Below, piece by piece: positions 7,414-16,456 of a stretch of 35,717 nt of DNA. Source of the DNA: Flavobacteriales bacterium. GTDB taxonomy: Bacteria; Bacteroidota; Bacteroidia; Flavobacteriales; Flavobacteriaceae. The first letter of the stretch is position 1. Each line of letters opens with the position of its first letter. The notes below the pieces were generated by a model. The model was not told where the DNA came from and did not search any database. It worked only from the letters and a program-made list of their open reading frames with translations. Location of the stretch: NCBI GenBank assembly GCA_004214175.1, contig SGZH01000009.1, positions 1 to 35,717 on the forward strand. The letters run 5' to 3'. The translations under genes and the position numbers were made by a program.

Positions 7414-8718
7414 ATGCGTACTAAAAGTCTAAAGAAAAATAAAATTAACGTTGTCACATTAGGTTGCTCTAAAAACGTTTATGACAGTGAAGTGTTGATG
7501 GGCCAGTTAAAAGCTAATAATAAAGATGTAGTACACGAGGATAAAGGGAATATTGTTGTAATTAACACTTGTGGTTTTATTGCCAATGCTAAAGAAGAAA
7601 GTATTAATACCATTTTAGACTACGTTCAAAAAAAACAAGATGGCTCAGTAGATAAGGTATTTGTTACGGGTTGTTTATCTGAAAGGTACAAACCAGATTT
7701 ACAAAAAGAAATACCTGATGTAGATCAATATTTTGGAACTACCGAATTACCAAACTTATTAAGAGCTCTTGAGGCAGATTACAAGCACGAATTAATAGGA
7801 GAGCGATTGACAACCACTCCAAAAAACTATGCCTATTTAAAAATTGCTGAGGGATGTGACCGCCCATGTTCCTTTTGTGCAATTCCTTTAATGAGAGGAA
7901 AGCATAAAAGTACTCCCATTGAAGAATTAGTTATTGAAGCAGAAAAATTAGCAGCAAACGGAGTTAAAGAAATAATTTTAATAGCTCAAGACTTAACATA
8001 CTACGGTTTAGATATTTATAAAAAAAGAAACCTTGCAGAATTACTTAAAGAACTAATAAAAGTAGAAGGTATTGATTGGATTCGTTTGCATTATGCTTTT
8101 CCAACAGGATTTCCACTGGATGTGTTAGAAGTGATGAGAAATGAACCTAAAGTTTGTAATTACATTGATATTCCACTACAACATATTTCAGATTCCGTAT
8201 TAAAATCAATGAAACGAGGGTTTGGAAAAGAAAAAATTAACAGACTATTAAAAGATTTTAGAGAAAGAGTCCCTGGAATGGCTATTAGAACTACTTTAAT
8301 AGTTGGGTATCCTGGAGAAACTGAAGAGAATTTCCAAGAGTTAAAACAATGGGTAACCGATATGCGATTCGAAAGACTGGGATGTTTTACCTATTCTCAT
8401 GAAGAAAATACTACTGCATACTTATTAGAAGACGATGTTCCTGAAAAAGTTAAAATACAGCGTGCTAATGAAATTATGGAAATCCAATCACAAATATCTT
8501 GGGAGTTAAATCAAGAAAAAATTGATAAAGAATTTAAAGTAATTATTGATCGTAAAGAAGGAAATTATTTTATTGGTAGAACTCAGTTTGATAGCCCAGA
8601 TGTAGACAATGAAGTCCTTATAAACGCAAAAAAATCTTATATTCGTTCAGGTGATTTTGCAACTGTAAAAATTACATCAGCAGAGGATTTTGATTTATAT
8701 GCAGAAGTGATTTCTTAA
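7414..8718 (+). CDS. rimO: Ribosomal protein uS12 methylthiotransferase RimO
   Basis: 434 residues with the three-domain MTTase layout. The N-terminal domain has the auxiliary cluster cysteines C18 (TLGCSKN), C53 (NTCGF) and C87 (VTGCLSE). The radical SAM core has CDRPCSFC, giving the CxxxCxxC triad C148, C152, C155. A TRAM-like domain closes the protein. The ATLGCSKN-type opening and the length point to RimO, which methylthiolates an Asp of uS12, rather than to MiaB. Position after ftsY and a ribosomal operon fits a translation-linked role. Confidence 0.94.
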   Translation: MRTKSLKKNKINVVTLGCSKNVYDSEVLMGQLKANNKDVVHEDKGNIVVINTCGFIANAKEESINTILDYVQKKQDGSVDKVFVTGCLSERYKPDLQKEIPDVDQYFGTTELPNLLRALEADYKHELIGERLTTTPKNYAYLKIAEGCDRPCSFCAIPLMRGKHKSTPIEELVIEAEKLAANGVKEIILIAQDLTYYGLDIYKKRNLAELLKELIKVEGIDWIRLHYAFPTGFPLDVLEVMRNEPKVCNYIDIPLQHISDSVLKSMKRGFGKEKINRLLKDFRERVPGMAIRTTLIVGYPGETEENFQELKQWVTDMRFERLGCFTYSHEENTTAYLLEDDVPEKVKIQRANEIMEIQSQISWELNQEKIDKEFKVIIDRKEGNYFIGRTQFDSPDVDNEVLINAKKSYIRSGDFATVKITSAEDFDLYAEVIS

Positions 8719-8764
8719 AATAAAAAGTTCAAAATTTGTACCTCTAAAATATTCTGTTTTTTAT

Positions 8765-10006
8765 ATGGATACACTATTAATTATTGGTCAAACGTTTCCA
8801 GAACCATCTACAACTGCAGCTGGAATAAGGATGATGCAATTAATTTCCTTTTTTGAAGAACAAAAGTACCATATAGTTTTTTCGAGTACGGCTTCCACAT
8901 CAGAAAAATCTGTTAGTTTTATGGATTCACAAATAGAAGTAAAAACAATTAAATTAAACGATAAAAGTTTTAATGATTTTATAAAAAAATTAAATCCTTC
9001 AATAGTCCTTTTTGATCGTTTTATTACGGAAGAAAAATTTGGTTGGAGAGTTGCAGAATATTGTCCGGAGGCAATTCGTATTCTAGATACCGAAGATTTA
9101 CATTTTTTAAGAAAGGCAAGGCATGAAGCTTTAAAAAATGAAAAAACAACTACAGAAGATCATTTATTCTCTGAGGCTGCTATCCGAGAGATAGCAAGTA
9201 TATACCGTTGTGATTTATCATTAATTATATCAGAATTTGAAATGAATTTATTGAAAACAACATTTCAAATAAATAGTGATTTATTATTTTATTTACCATT
9301 TTTAACCACCGCTATTGATTCTACTAAATTTTTCAACCTGCCTTCTTTTGAAGATAGAAAACATTTTATAACTATTGGAAATCTTTTACACGCACCAAAT
9401 GTAGATTCGGTTCTGTTTTTAAAAAAAGAAATTTGGCCAGGTATAAGAGAACAACTCCCTGAAGCAGAACTCCATGTGTACGGTGCCTATGCACCTCAGT
9501 ATATTAACGAACTTCATTCAGAGGATGATAAATTTCTTGTTAAAGGTTGGGTTGATGAGGTGACTGAAATTATGAAATCTGCTAAAATTTGTTTGGCGCC
9601 TTTACGTTTTGGTGCTGGATTAAAGGGTAAATTTATAGATGCAATGAAAAGCGGTACCCCATCAATTACTACTGCTATTGGAGCGGAAGGTCTTGCTGGT
9701 GATTTTCCTTTTTCAGGAATAGTTTCTGAAACTATTGATTCCTTAGTACAAGCTTCTGTAAATTTATATACTCACAAAAAAGAATGGTTGAAATGCCAAG
9801 AAAATGGATTTGTAATAATTAATAAACGATTTAATAAAAATAAATTTTCAGAAGAATTTAAAATTCATTTAAATAAGCTCTTAAACGCTAAAGAAAAATA
9901 CAGAAAACGTAATTTTATTGGACAAATACTTCAATTTAAGAATCTGCAAGCAACGAAATATATGAGTAAATGGATCACAGAAAAAAACAAAAACAAAGAG
10001 TTATAA
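8765..10006 (+). CDS. Family 4-type glycosyltransferase
   Basis: 413 residues with a GT-B layout. The N-terminus LLIIGQTFPEPSTTAAGIRM is the acceptor-side opening; the C-terminal half has FITIGNLLHAPNVDSVLFL, the sugar-nucleotide segment KICLAPLRFGAGLKGK and the EAM-like FIDAMKSGTPSITT. It probably adds a sugar to a cell-surface polysaccharide or glycolipid at the cytoplasmic face; donor unknown. An imperfect -7 element (AAAATTTG at 8731) precedes it. Its final codons overlap the stop of the convergent reductase: the six bases TTATAA supply the stop for both. Confidence 0.82.
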   Translation: MDTLLIIGQTFPEPSTTAAGIRMMQLISFFEEQKYHIVFSSTASTSEKSVSFMDSQIEVKTIKLNDKSFNDFIKKLNPSIVLFDRFITEEKFGWRVAEYCPEAIRILDTEDLHFLRKARHEALKNEKTTTEDHLFSEAAIREIASIYRCDLSLIISEFEMNLLKTTFQINSDLLFYLPFLTTAIDSTKFFNLPSFEDRKHFITIGNLLHAPNVDSVLFLKKEIWPGIREQLPEAELHVYGAYAPQYINELHSEDDKFLVKGWVDEVTEIMKSAKICLAPLRFGAGLKGKFIDAMKSGTPSITTAIGAEGLAGDFPFSGIVSETIDSLVQASVNLYTHKKEWLKCQENGFVIINKRFNKNKFSEEFKIHLNKLLNAKEKYRKRNFIGQILQFKNLQATKYMSKWITEKNKNKEL

Positions 10007-10789
10007 TTCTCTATTTTTTTCTTGTATTTTTCTGACGATTGCTGTAGCTATCTTTCTTGGTAATATCCTAGGTAAAAAGGATAAAATCTTATTGAATATA
10101 CCAGGAATCGCTAATGGTTTACCTCGCATCATTGCTTTATATCCATACTCGGCAACTTTATTGGCAGTTGCGATATTAAAACTAATTTTATTAGTTTTAT
10201 TACCCTCTGACACTACTTCTTGAAAAGAAGTTTTTGTTTGTCCAGGACACAAAACGGTAACTGTTACTCCAGTTCCTTTTAATTCATTAGAGATGGCCTC
10301 AGAGAAAGATAAAATATAGGCCTTAGAGGCATAATAAATAGCCATCAATGGTCCGGGTTGAAAGGCAGCAAGAGACGATATATTTAATATTTTTCCTCTT
10401 CCTCTTTTAATCATACCCTCTAATAGTAGCTTAGTTAACTGTGTGGTAGTAACAACATGTAAATTAAGCATGGATAACTCACGGTCCCAATTAGTATTAT
10501 AAAAGGGTCCAAATAATCCAAAACCGGCATTGTTAATTAAAACATCTATTGGGGTTTCTCTAAGTTCTTCAAATAATTCTGCAGCACTATTTTGGAGACT
10601 TAAATCTTTAGTGATGGTATGTACTTTAATTTGAAAATTCTGTTCTAATTCATTTTTTACTATTTCTAATTGATCCGAGTCAATATCTATTAAAATTAAT
10701 TGAAAGCTATTTTTTGCAAGTAATATAGCAAATTCGTAGCCTAAACCTGAAGCTCCTCCGGTAACTAATGCTGTTTTTATAGTCTTCAT
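10001..10789 (-). CDS. Short-chain dehydrogenase/reductase
   Basis: 262 residues, classical SDR. The Rossmann motif is TGGASGLGYEFA (TGxxxGxG), NNAGFGLFG follows as the second motif, and the catalytic SSLAAF..YYASK supplies Ser, Tyr and Lys (YxxxK). The family uses NAD(P)H on carbonyl or alcohol substrates; the substrate cannot be read. The last ~40 residues are basic and hydrophobic (LSFLPRILPRKIATAIVRK), suggesting membrane association. It is 68 bases downstream of the Uup-like ABC-F on the same strand and overlaps the convergent glycosyltransferase by six bases. Confidence 0.87.
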   Translation of the reverse strand: MKTIKTALVTGGASGLGYEFAILLAKNSFQLILIDIDSDQLEIVKNELEQNFQIKVHTITKDLSLQNSAAELFEELRETPIDVLINNAGFGLFGPFYNTNWDRELSMLNLHVVTTTQLTKLLLEGMIKRGRGKILNISSLAAFQPGPLMAIYYASKAYILSFSEAISNELKGTGVTVTVLCPGQTKTSFQEVVSEGNKTNKISFNIATANKVAEYGYKAMMRGKPLAIPGIFNKILSFLPRILPRKIATAIVRKIQEKNREL

Positions 10790-10834
10790 TTCTCAAAGTA
10801 TAGGGTTACAAGATATTATATTTTAAGAGGTTAT

Positions 10835-10860
10835 TAAATTTTATTTTTTAATAAAATTTA
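10835..10860 (-). terminator. AT-only hairpin at the ABC-F stop codon
   Basis: A perfect 11-base inverted repeat (TAAATTTTATT / AATAAAATTTA) around a four-base loop includes the ABC-F stop codon. It is made only of A and T and has no following U-tract, so it may be a weak terminator or just 3' end structure. Confidence 0.3.
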
Positions 10861-12729
10861 AATCTCCAGGAGAGATGATAATTCAAACCATCGTTCTGTT
10901 TTGTTATTTAAGCTCTCTATAATATTTTGAAGTTGAATGGATTGTTTTTGTATCTCATCTGCTTCCCAATTTTCTGTTGTAAATTTATTTTCTAAAGTCT
11001 TTTTTTCTCGCTCCAAGTTTGCTATTTCGCGCTCAAGACGCTGATATTCTTTTTGCTCTTGATAGCTTAATTTGGCTTTGTTAACTGGTTTTTTCCAATT
11101 GCTTTTATTGGAGTCACGCTCCGAACTTACTTTTTTGCTCTGCGGAGGTTTACTATCTTCATAAACCCTAAAATCTGAGTAATTTCCTGGAAAATCTTCC
11201 ACCAAACTATCTCCTCTAAAAACAAATATATGATCTACAATTTTATCCATAAAATAACGATCGTGTGAGACAACAATTAAACAACCAGGAAAATCTAGTA
11301 AAAAATTTTCGAGTACATTTAAAGTAACAATATCTAAATCATTTGTAGGCTCGTCTAGTATTAAAAAATTTGGATTTTTTATCAAAACAGTACATAGATA
11401 AAGTCTTTTTCGTTCACCTCCACTTAGCTTATCAACAAAATCATATTGTTTTTTTCTGTCGAATAGAAATCGCTCTAAAAGTTGTTGTGCAGAAATTTGT
11501 CGACCTTTTTTTAGTGGTATAAAATCCCCAAATTCTCGGACTACATCAATTACTTTTTGGCCCTCTTTTATATGGATTCCTTTTTGGGTATAATAACCAA
11601 ATTTTACGGTGTCTCCAATGACTACTTTACCTTTATCTGGAGCTAAATTTCCGGTAATCATATTTAAAAAAGTCGATTTTCCAGTCCCGTTTTTACCAAT
11701 GATTCCAATCCGCTCTCCTTTTAAGAAATTATATTCGAATTGATCTAGTATTTTTTTATTATCAAAGGACTTAGATATAGCGTGTAATTCAACTACCTTG
11801 GTACCTAAACGTTCCATATTGAGCTCTAATTGTACTTCGTGATCATTTCTTCTTTGATGAGCCCTACTTTTTATGGCCTGAAAATCATTAATTCTAGATT
11901 TACTTTTGGTGGTACGTGCTTTGGGCTGTCTTCGCATCCATTCAAGTTCTTGTTTAAATAGTTGTTTAGCTTTTTTAGTTTCGGAAGTAAAATTTTCGAT
12001 TCGTGCTTTTCTTTTTTCAAGATAATAAGAGTAATTTCCCTTATAACTGAATAATTGTCCGTCCTCTAATTCTATAATTTCGTTACAAACACGCTCCAAG
12101 AAAAAACGATCGTGCGTAACCATAAATAGTGTAATATTACTCTTCGTAAAAAAACTTTCTAGCCATTCAATCATTTCTAAATCTAAATGATTGGTGGGTT
12201 CATCTAAAATTAAAAGTTGAGGTTGACCAAGTAATGCATTGGCTAGCGCCAGACGTTTTTTTTGTCCACCACTCATGGTACCCACTCTCTGATTTAGATC
12301 ATTCAGTTTTAATTTGGATAAAATTTGTTTATACACGGTCTCAAAATCCCAAGCCTGGTTAGCCTCCATCAAATCAAATGCTTTCTGATAGCCTGAAGTG
12401 TCCTCTGGATTTTTTAGCGCTTCTTCATACGCTGTAATAATTTTAATAATATGATTGTCTGAGGTTTGGATGATTTCTTCAATAGTTGCATTTGGATCTA
12501 GCATTGGTTCTTGAGGTAAAAATGATATTTTTAAGTTTTTTCTAGAAATAACTTGACCCGAATCTGAGGGCTCATCACCTGAAAGAATATTTAAAATAGA
12601 TGTTTTCCCTGTTCCGTTTTTCGCTACAAAACCAATCTTTTGGCCTTCATTAATTCCAAAAGAAAGATTATTAAATAAGGAACGTTCTCCAAAGGACTTT
12701 GATATGTTTTCAACAGATAGGTAATTCAC
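10858..12729 (-). CDS. ABC-F ATPase, Uup-like
   Basis: 623 residues, with two ABC domains, no membrane segments, and a C-terminal coiled coil. NBD1 has Walker A KNGTGKTS, signature MSGGQ and Walker [16 protein letters not shown]2 has KNGTGKST, LSGGE and [12 protein letters not shown]. All are intact, so both composite ATP sites should be active. The region between the domains has the basic QPKART.SKSRI stretch of the ribosome-contacting linker. The last ~75 residues are strongly charged and helical, as in Uup, which acts on ribosomes and affects transposon excision and ribosome quality in E. coli. The start at 12729 gives the standard MNYLSVENISKSFGE opening. Upstream only an imperfect TTAATTTG element is seen. 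Confidence 0.9.
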   Translation of the reverse strand: MNYLSVENISKSFGERSLFNNLSFGINEGQKIGFVAKNGTGKTSILNILSGDEPSDSGQVISRKNLKISFLPQEPMLDPNATIEEIIQTSDNHIIKIITAYEEALKNPEDTSGYQKAFDLMEANQAWDFETVYKQILSKLKLNDLNQRVGTMSGGQKKRLALANALLGQPQLLILDEPTNHLDLEMIEWLESFFTKSNITLFMVTHDRFFLERVCNEIIELEDGQLFSYKGNYSYYLEKRKARIENFTSETKKAKQLFKQELEWMRRQPKARTTKSKSRINDFQAIKSRAHQRRNDHEVQLELNMERLGTKVVELHAISKSFDNKKILDQFEYNFLKGERIGIIGKNGTGKSTFLNMITGNLAPDKGKVVIGDTVKFGYYTQKGIHIKEGQKVIDVVREFGDFIPLKKGRQISAQQLLERFLFDRKKQYDFVDKLSGGERKRLYLCTVLIKNPNFLILDEPTNDLDIVTLNVLENFLLDFPGCLIVVSHDRYFMDKIVDHIFVFRGDSLVEDFPGNYSDFRVYEDSKPPQSKKVSSERDSNKSNWKKPVNKAKLSYQEQKEYQRLEREIANLEREKKTLENKFTTENWEADEIQKQSIQLQNIIESLNNKTERWFELSSLLEI

Positions 12730-12875
12730 TATTTTTTTTACAAATTAAGATTAAAAAGAGCAAAAAAAAGAAATTTTTTTAAACATTGTTATTTATATAT
12801 CAATATTGAATAATTTCGGACGAAATTTTTAGTGGAATAAAATTAAAAAATAAGCGTTTCTCCATTAAGGAATTT

Positions 12876-12883
12876 TATATTTG
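12876..12883 (+). promoter_or_regulatory. Bacteroidota -7 element upstream of the UDP-sugar dehydrogenase
   Basis: TATATTTG is an exact match. It overlaps an upstream in-frame TTG at 12881, so that codon cannot be the start if this promoter is used; the TTG at 12902 lies just after the expected transcription start. Confidence 0.5.
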
Positions 12884-12901
12884 TGTATTAAACTTTCAGT
12901 T

Positions 12902-14188
12902 TTGAAAAAAAAATCAACCATTGCGATTATTGGTCTAGGCTATGTAGGGTTACCTTTGGCAGTTGCCTTTGCCTCTAAATATCAAGTAATTGGTTTTGAT
13001 ATCAACACTAAAAGGGTAGCGCAATTACAAAAAGGAAATGATACGACCTTAGAAGTTTCTAGTAAAGAATTAACTAATGCCTTAGACGATTCCTCTAATC
13101 TCGGTTTGATCGTTACGGGGGAAGTTTCTGATATAAACAAAGCCGATGTATACATTATTACGGTTCCAACTCCAATTAATAAGGAACATCAGCCTTTACT
13201 TATTCCTCTTCAAAAAGCATGTGAAACCGTTGGAAGTGTTCTGAAAAAGAACGATGTTGTAATTATAGAATCTACCGTTTATCCAGGGGTTACAGAAGAA
13301 GTTTGTGTTCCAATTTTAGAACAGTTTTCGAGTCTTCTTTTTAATAAAGACTTCTTTGTAGGGTATTCTCCAGAACGAGTTAACCCTGGCGATAAAAAAC
13401 ATACTGTAACCAAAATACTTAAAGTTACCTCGGGCTCCACTCCAGAAGCAGCAAAATTTATTGATAAACTTTATGCCTCAATTATTACAGCAGGAACTCA
13501 TTTAGCACCTTCTATTAAAGTTGCTGAGGCTGCTAAGGTAATTGAAAATTCACAACGAGACATCAATATAGCCTTTGTTAACGAGCTTTCTAAAATTTTT
13601 AGATTAATAGATATTGATACACAAGAGGTTTTAACAGCTGCTGCTACAAAATGGAATTTTTTAAAGTTTAGTCCTGGCTTGGTTGGTGGTCATTGTATAG
13701 GGGTTGACCCTTATTATTTAGCGAAAAAAGCAAAAGATGTTGGGTATATTCCTGAAATCATTTTAGCTGGTCGAAAAATGAATGACAGTATGGGAGGTTA
13801 TGTAGCTCAAGAAACTGTTAAATTAATGATAGATAAAGGGATTTCAATTAAAGGATCTAATGCATTGGTACTGGGTATTACTTTTAAAGAAAATTGTCCA
13901 GACATTAGAAATTCAAGAGCAATTGATATTATTAGAGAATTTGAAACCTATAAAGTTAATATAGATGTTTATGACCCCTGGGCTAATAAAGATGAAGTGA
14001 AACTAGAGTATAACCAAGACTTAATAACCAATGCCTCTTTATTAAAAACAAATTATGACGCTATAGTCTTAGCAGTTTCTCATAATGAGTTTTTATCGTT
14101 GAATCTAGATAAGTTAATTTCAGCAACAGGAGTTATTTTTGACGTAAAGTCATTGTATCCAAAAAGTAATACCGATAGTAGATTGTGA
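12902..14188 (+). CDS. Nucleotide-sugar dehydrogenase (UDP-GlcNAc/ManNAc dehydrogenase type)
   Basis: 428 residues from the TTG at 12902. The Rossmann segment IAIIGLGYVGLPLAVAF opens the protein, ESTVYPGVTEEV is the substrate-binding block, and GLVGGHCIGVDPYY holds the catalytic cysteine (C265). It oxidises a UDP-hexose or UDP-HexNAc C6 to the uronic acid with two NAD+. The length and the GGHCIGVDPYYL form fit WecC/TviB/WbpA-like enzymes rather than UDP-glucose dehydrogenase. The open frame extends to a TTG at 12881, but that codon lies inside the predicted -7 element, so 12902 is preferred. It overlaps the epimerase by one base (TGATG), so the two are an operon. Confidence 0.88.
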   Translation: MKKKSTIAIIGLGYVGLPLAVAFASKYQVIGFDINTKRVAQLQKGNDTTLEVSSKELTNALDDSSNLGLIVTGEVSDINKADVYIITVPTPINKEHQPLLIPLQKACETVGSVLKKNDVVIIESTVYPGVTEEVCVPILEQFSSLLFNKDFFVGYSPERVNPGDKKHTVTKILKVTSGSTPEAAKFIDKLYASIITAGTHLAPSIKVAEAAKVIENSQRDINIAFVNELSKIFRLIDIDTQEVLTAAATKWNFLKFSPGLVGGHCIGVDPYYLAKKAKDVGYIPEIILAGRKMNDSMGGYVAQETVKLMIDKGISIKGSNALVLGITFKENCPDIRNSRAIDIIREFETYKVNIDVYDPWANKDEVKLEYNQDLITNASLLKTNYDAIVLAVSHNEFLSLNLDKLISATGVIFDVKSLYPKSNTDSRL

Positions 14189-15168
14189 TGTTTCAAAATA
14201 CATATCATAAAGAAGATCTTTCTAAATATTCCTTTTTAGTTACTGGAGGTGCTGGATTTATAGGTTCTAACATTGTAGAGTATTTATTAAAATATAAGGC
14301 AAAAAAAGTTAGAGTCTTAGACAATTTAGCCAATGGTTATTATCAAAATATAAAAGAATTTGAAAATCATGCTGCCTTTGAGTTTATGCAAGGAGATATA
14401 AGAGATTTAGACACTTGTAAAAAAGCAATGCTAGATATCGATTATGTTTCTCATCAGGCTGCACTGGGTTCAGTACCTCGCTCCATAGACAATCCAATTT
14501 TATCTAATGAGGTCAATGTATCTGGTTTTTTGAATATGTTAGTTGCACAAAATGAGAGTGAGTCTGTAAAAAGAATGGTCTATGCTGCTTCGAGCTCTTC
14601 TTATGGAGATCACGAATTGTTACCTAAAGTTGAAGGAACTATTGGAAATCCTCTTTCGCCCTATGCTGTTAGTAAATTAGTAAACGAATTATACGCTCAA
14701 GTATTCTATAAAACCTATGGAACTCCCATCATTGGTTTACGATACTTTAATGTTTTTGGTCCTAAACAGAGCCCTAATGGTGCTTATGCTGCGGTTATTC
14801 CACTTTTTATGCAATCTTTAAAGCAAAATGTTTCTCCAATAATTCATGGAGATGGTGAACAAACTCGAGATTTTACCTTTGTAGAAAACGCAGTGCAGGC
14901 AAATATTCGTTCTTTCTTTGCTCCTGATGATGCAATTAATGAAATTTATAATGTAGCATGCGGAAATCGAATTAGTTTAAATACACTTTGGGGTCATTTA
15001 AAATCAATCTCTGGAATTAATTTGCCTGCTAACTACGGACCTTCAAGAAAGGGTGATGTTAAAGACTCGTTAGCTGATATTTCAAAAGCAAAACGTCTAC
15101 TCAATTATAATCCTGAGTTCGCTGTTAAAGTTGGAATTGAGTTAACTTGGAAAAAATTCAAGCTTTAA
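14188..15168 (+). CDS. UDP-sugar 4-epimerase, extended SDR (WbpP/Gne-like)
   Basis: 326 residues from the ATG at 14188; a GTG directly before it (14185) is a less likely start. Motifs: VTGGAGFIGSNIVEYL (TGxxGxxG), SYGDHELLPKVE, SPYAVSKLVNE with the YxxxK pair, and LRYFNVFGPKQSPNGAYAAVIP, which is the form seen in UDP-GlcNAc/UDP-GlcNAcA 4-epimerases such as WbpP and TviC. Paired with the upstream dehydrogenase it would supply a UDP-HexNAc uronic acid such as the GalNAcA type for a surface polysaccharide. That pairing is seen in Vi antigen and Pseudomonas O-antigen clusters; the product here is inferred. Confidence 0.87.
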   Translation: MFQNTYHKEDLSKYSFLVTGGAGFIGSNIVEYLLKYKAKKVRVLDNLANGYYQNIKEFENHAAFEFMQGDIRDLDTCKKAMLDIDYVSHQAALGSVPRSIDNPILSNEVNVSGFLNMLVAQNESESVKRMVYAASSSSYGDHELLPKVEGTIGNPLSPYAVSKLVNELYAQVFYKTYGTPIIGLRYFNVFGPKQSPNGAYAAVIPLFMQSLKQNVSPIIHGDGEQTRDFTFVENAVQANIRSFFAPDDAINEIYNVACGNRISLNTLWGHLKSISGINLPANYGPSRKGDVKDSLADISKAKRLLNYNPEFAVKVGIELTWKKFKL

Positions 15169-15218
15169 AGAAAGTTTAGTGGCAATCCAAATACGCTTAT
15201 TGAAGAATTTTAAAAAAA

Positions 15219-16409
15219 TTACTTTTTATTTAAAAAATTAAATATAAAAATATAACGAATACCAATGGCTATTAGTAAAGGTAACAATATCACTGGATAA
15301 GATTGAACTCCAGTAATCCAATGAATACTCAACAATAGAAGCATTAATATTTGAAACATGATGTATTTTTTAAGCCAATATTTTGGATTTTTCTTTGCAA
15401 TCTCTATTACAAAAAATAAGGATAAAGGGACAGCCCACAATAGATTGTAGTTGTTTTGAGTGGCAAAGTGATCGGTTGCAAACCATAATAATATTAGAAA
15501 TATTCCTATAGTTCCCGTTAAGGCATATAAACTACTATCCATCCAACGATTTCTTGAGTTATTCCGATAATCTTTATAAGTAACCCCTAAAATAATAAGT
15601 GCTAAGAGTGAAACCACAAAAAATGGACTTATAAGAAAAATTTCCAATTTTTCTTTGGCCGAGTTTTTATTAAGAATTGAGGTTTTTTTAACCAATTTTT
15701 TAGCTCCTAAACTCCTTTTTATTTGGCCTTTTTCTAGAGCTTTAAAAATATATTCGGGTAAAAATTGATGTTCCCAGCTGCTTGCATTTCGATCGACCAC
15801 TGCGCCAATGGCAAGATCCATTCCAAAACTACCCCAACTATTCCAATGAACGTTTTTCTGTATTAATTGTCTGAAAGTATGGATATCAGATACAAAGCTT
15901 TCATCTATTACTAATTTGTTTTTTAAAATACCTGCTAAAACATCGCGTATTCTCGTAGCACAATTTTCAAAAAAGAAATCATAGATATAATTTCTGTTTT
16001 CAGGCAAATAATTATTTTGAAGAAAATCAAAAACTTCTTGTTTTTCTTTTATAGTTAAATCTAAAACTTGTTCCTTTATCCATCTATTTTGATCTGAGTA
16101 GTGCTGATAGAACAAACTGAAATCTGTTCGATCTAATTGATACATTAATTGCCCTTTTATAAATTTTAAATAAAAATTTGGGGTGTCAAAATTATAAACT
16201 CCATAATTATATACCACATCAATGTTTTGATTGGGATCTGTTATTCTAAATGCACTGTGGCCAAAACTATCGTTTAAATTAGTACCCGGACCCATCGTAA
16301 GAACGCTTATGGCTGCTGACTCAGATAGTGAAATTTTTTGTGCCTTTACATTAGATATAAATAGTATATGAACCAATATAAAGCTTAAATAGAGTAATTT
16401 CTTTTTCAT
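15219..16409 (-). CDS. DUF4105/Lnb-type membrane protein (possible lipoprotein N-acyltransferase)
   Basis: 396 residues. A signal peptide (to about residue 23, VKAQ) is followed by a periplasmic domain with two conserved blocks, FGHSAFRI (H51) and FFFENCATRIRD (C150), which give a His/Cys pair. The C-terminal ~140 residues hold about five hydrophobic segments. This is the DUF4105 layout; the Bacteroides member of this family, Lnb, has been reported as the lipoprotein N-acyltransferase that replaces Lnt, with an N-terminal periplasmic domain. Whether this copy has that activity is inference. It is 47 bases downstream of the PorV-like gene on the same strand. Confidence 0.75.
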   Translation of the reverse strand: MKKKLLYLSFILVHILFISNVKAQKISLSESAAISVLTMGPGTNLNDSFGHSAFRITDPNQNIDVVYNYGVYNFDTPNFYLKFIKGQLMYQLDRTDFSLFYQHYSDQNRWIKEQVLDLTIKEKQEVFDFLQNNYLPENRNYIYDFFFENCATRIRDVLAGILKNKLVIDESFVSDIHTFRQLIQKNVHWNSWGSFGMDLAIGAVVDRNASSWEHQFLPEYIFKALEKGQIKRSLGAKKLVKKTSILNKNSAKEKLEIFLISPFFVVSLLALIILGVTYKDYRNNSRNRWMDSSLYALTGTIGIFLILLWFATDHFATQNNYNLLWAVPLSLFFVIEIAKKNPKYWLKKYIMFQILMLLLLSIHWITGVQSYPVILLPLLIAIGIRYIFIFNFLNKK

Positions 16410-16456
16410 TTTAATTGTATTAGAAATTCTTCATGGCTGTTTGTGAGTTCATTCGA

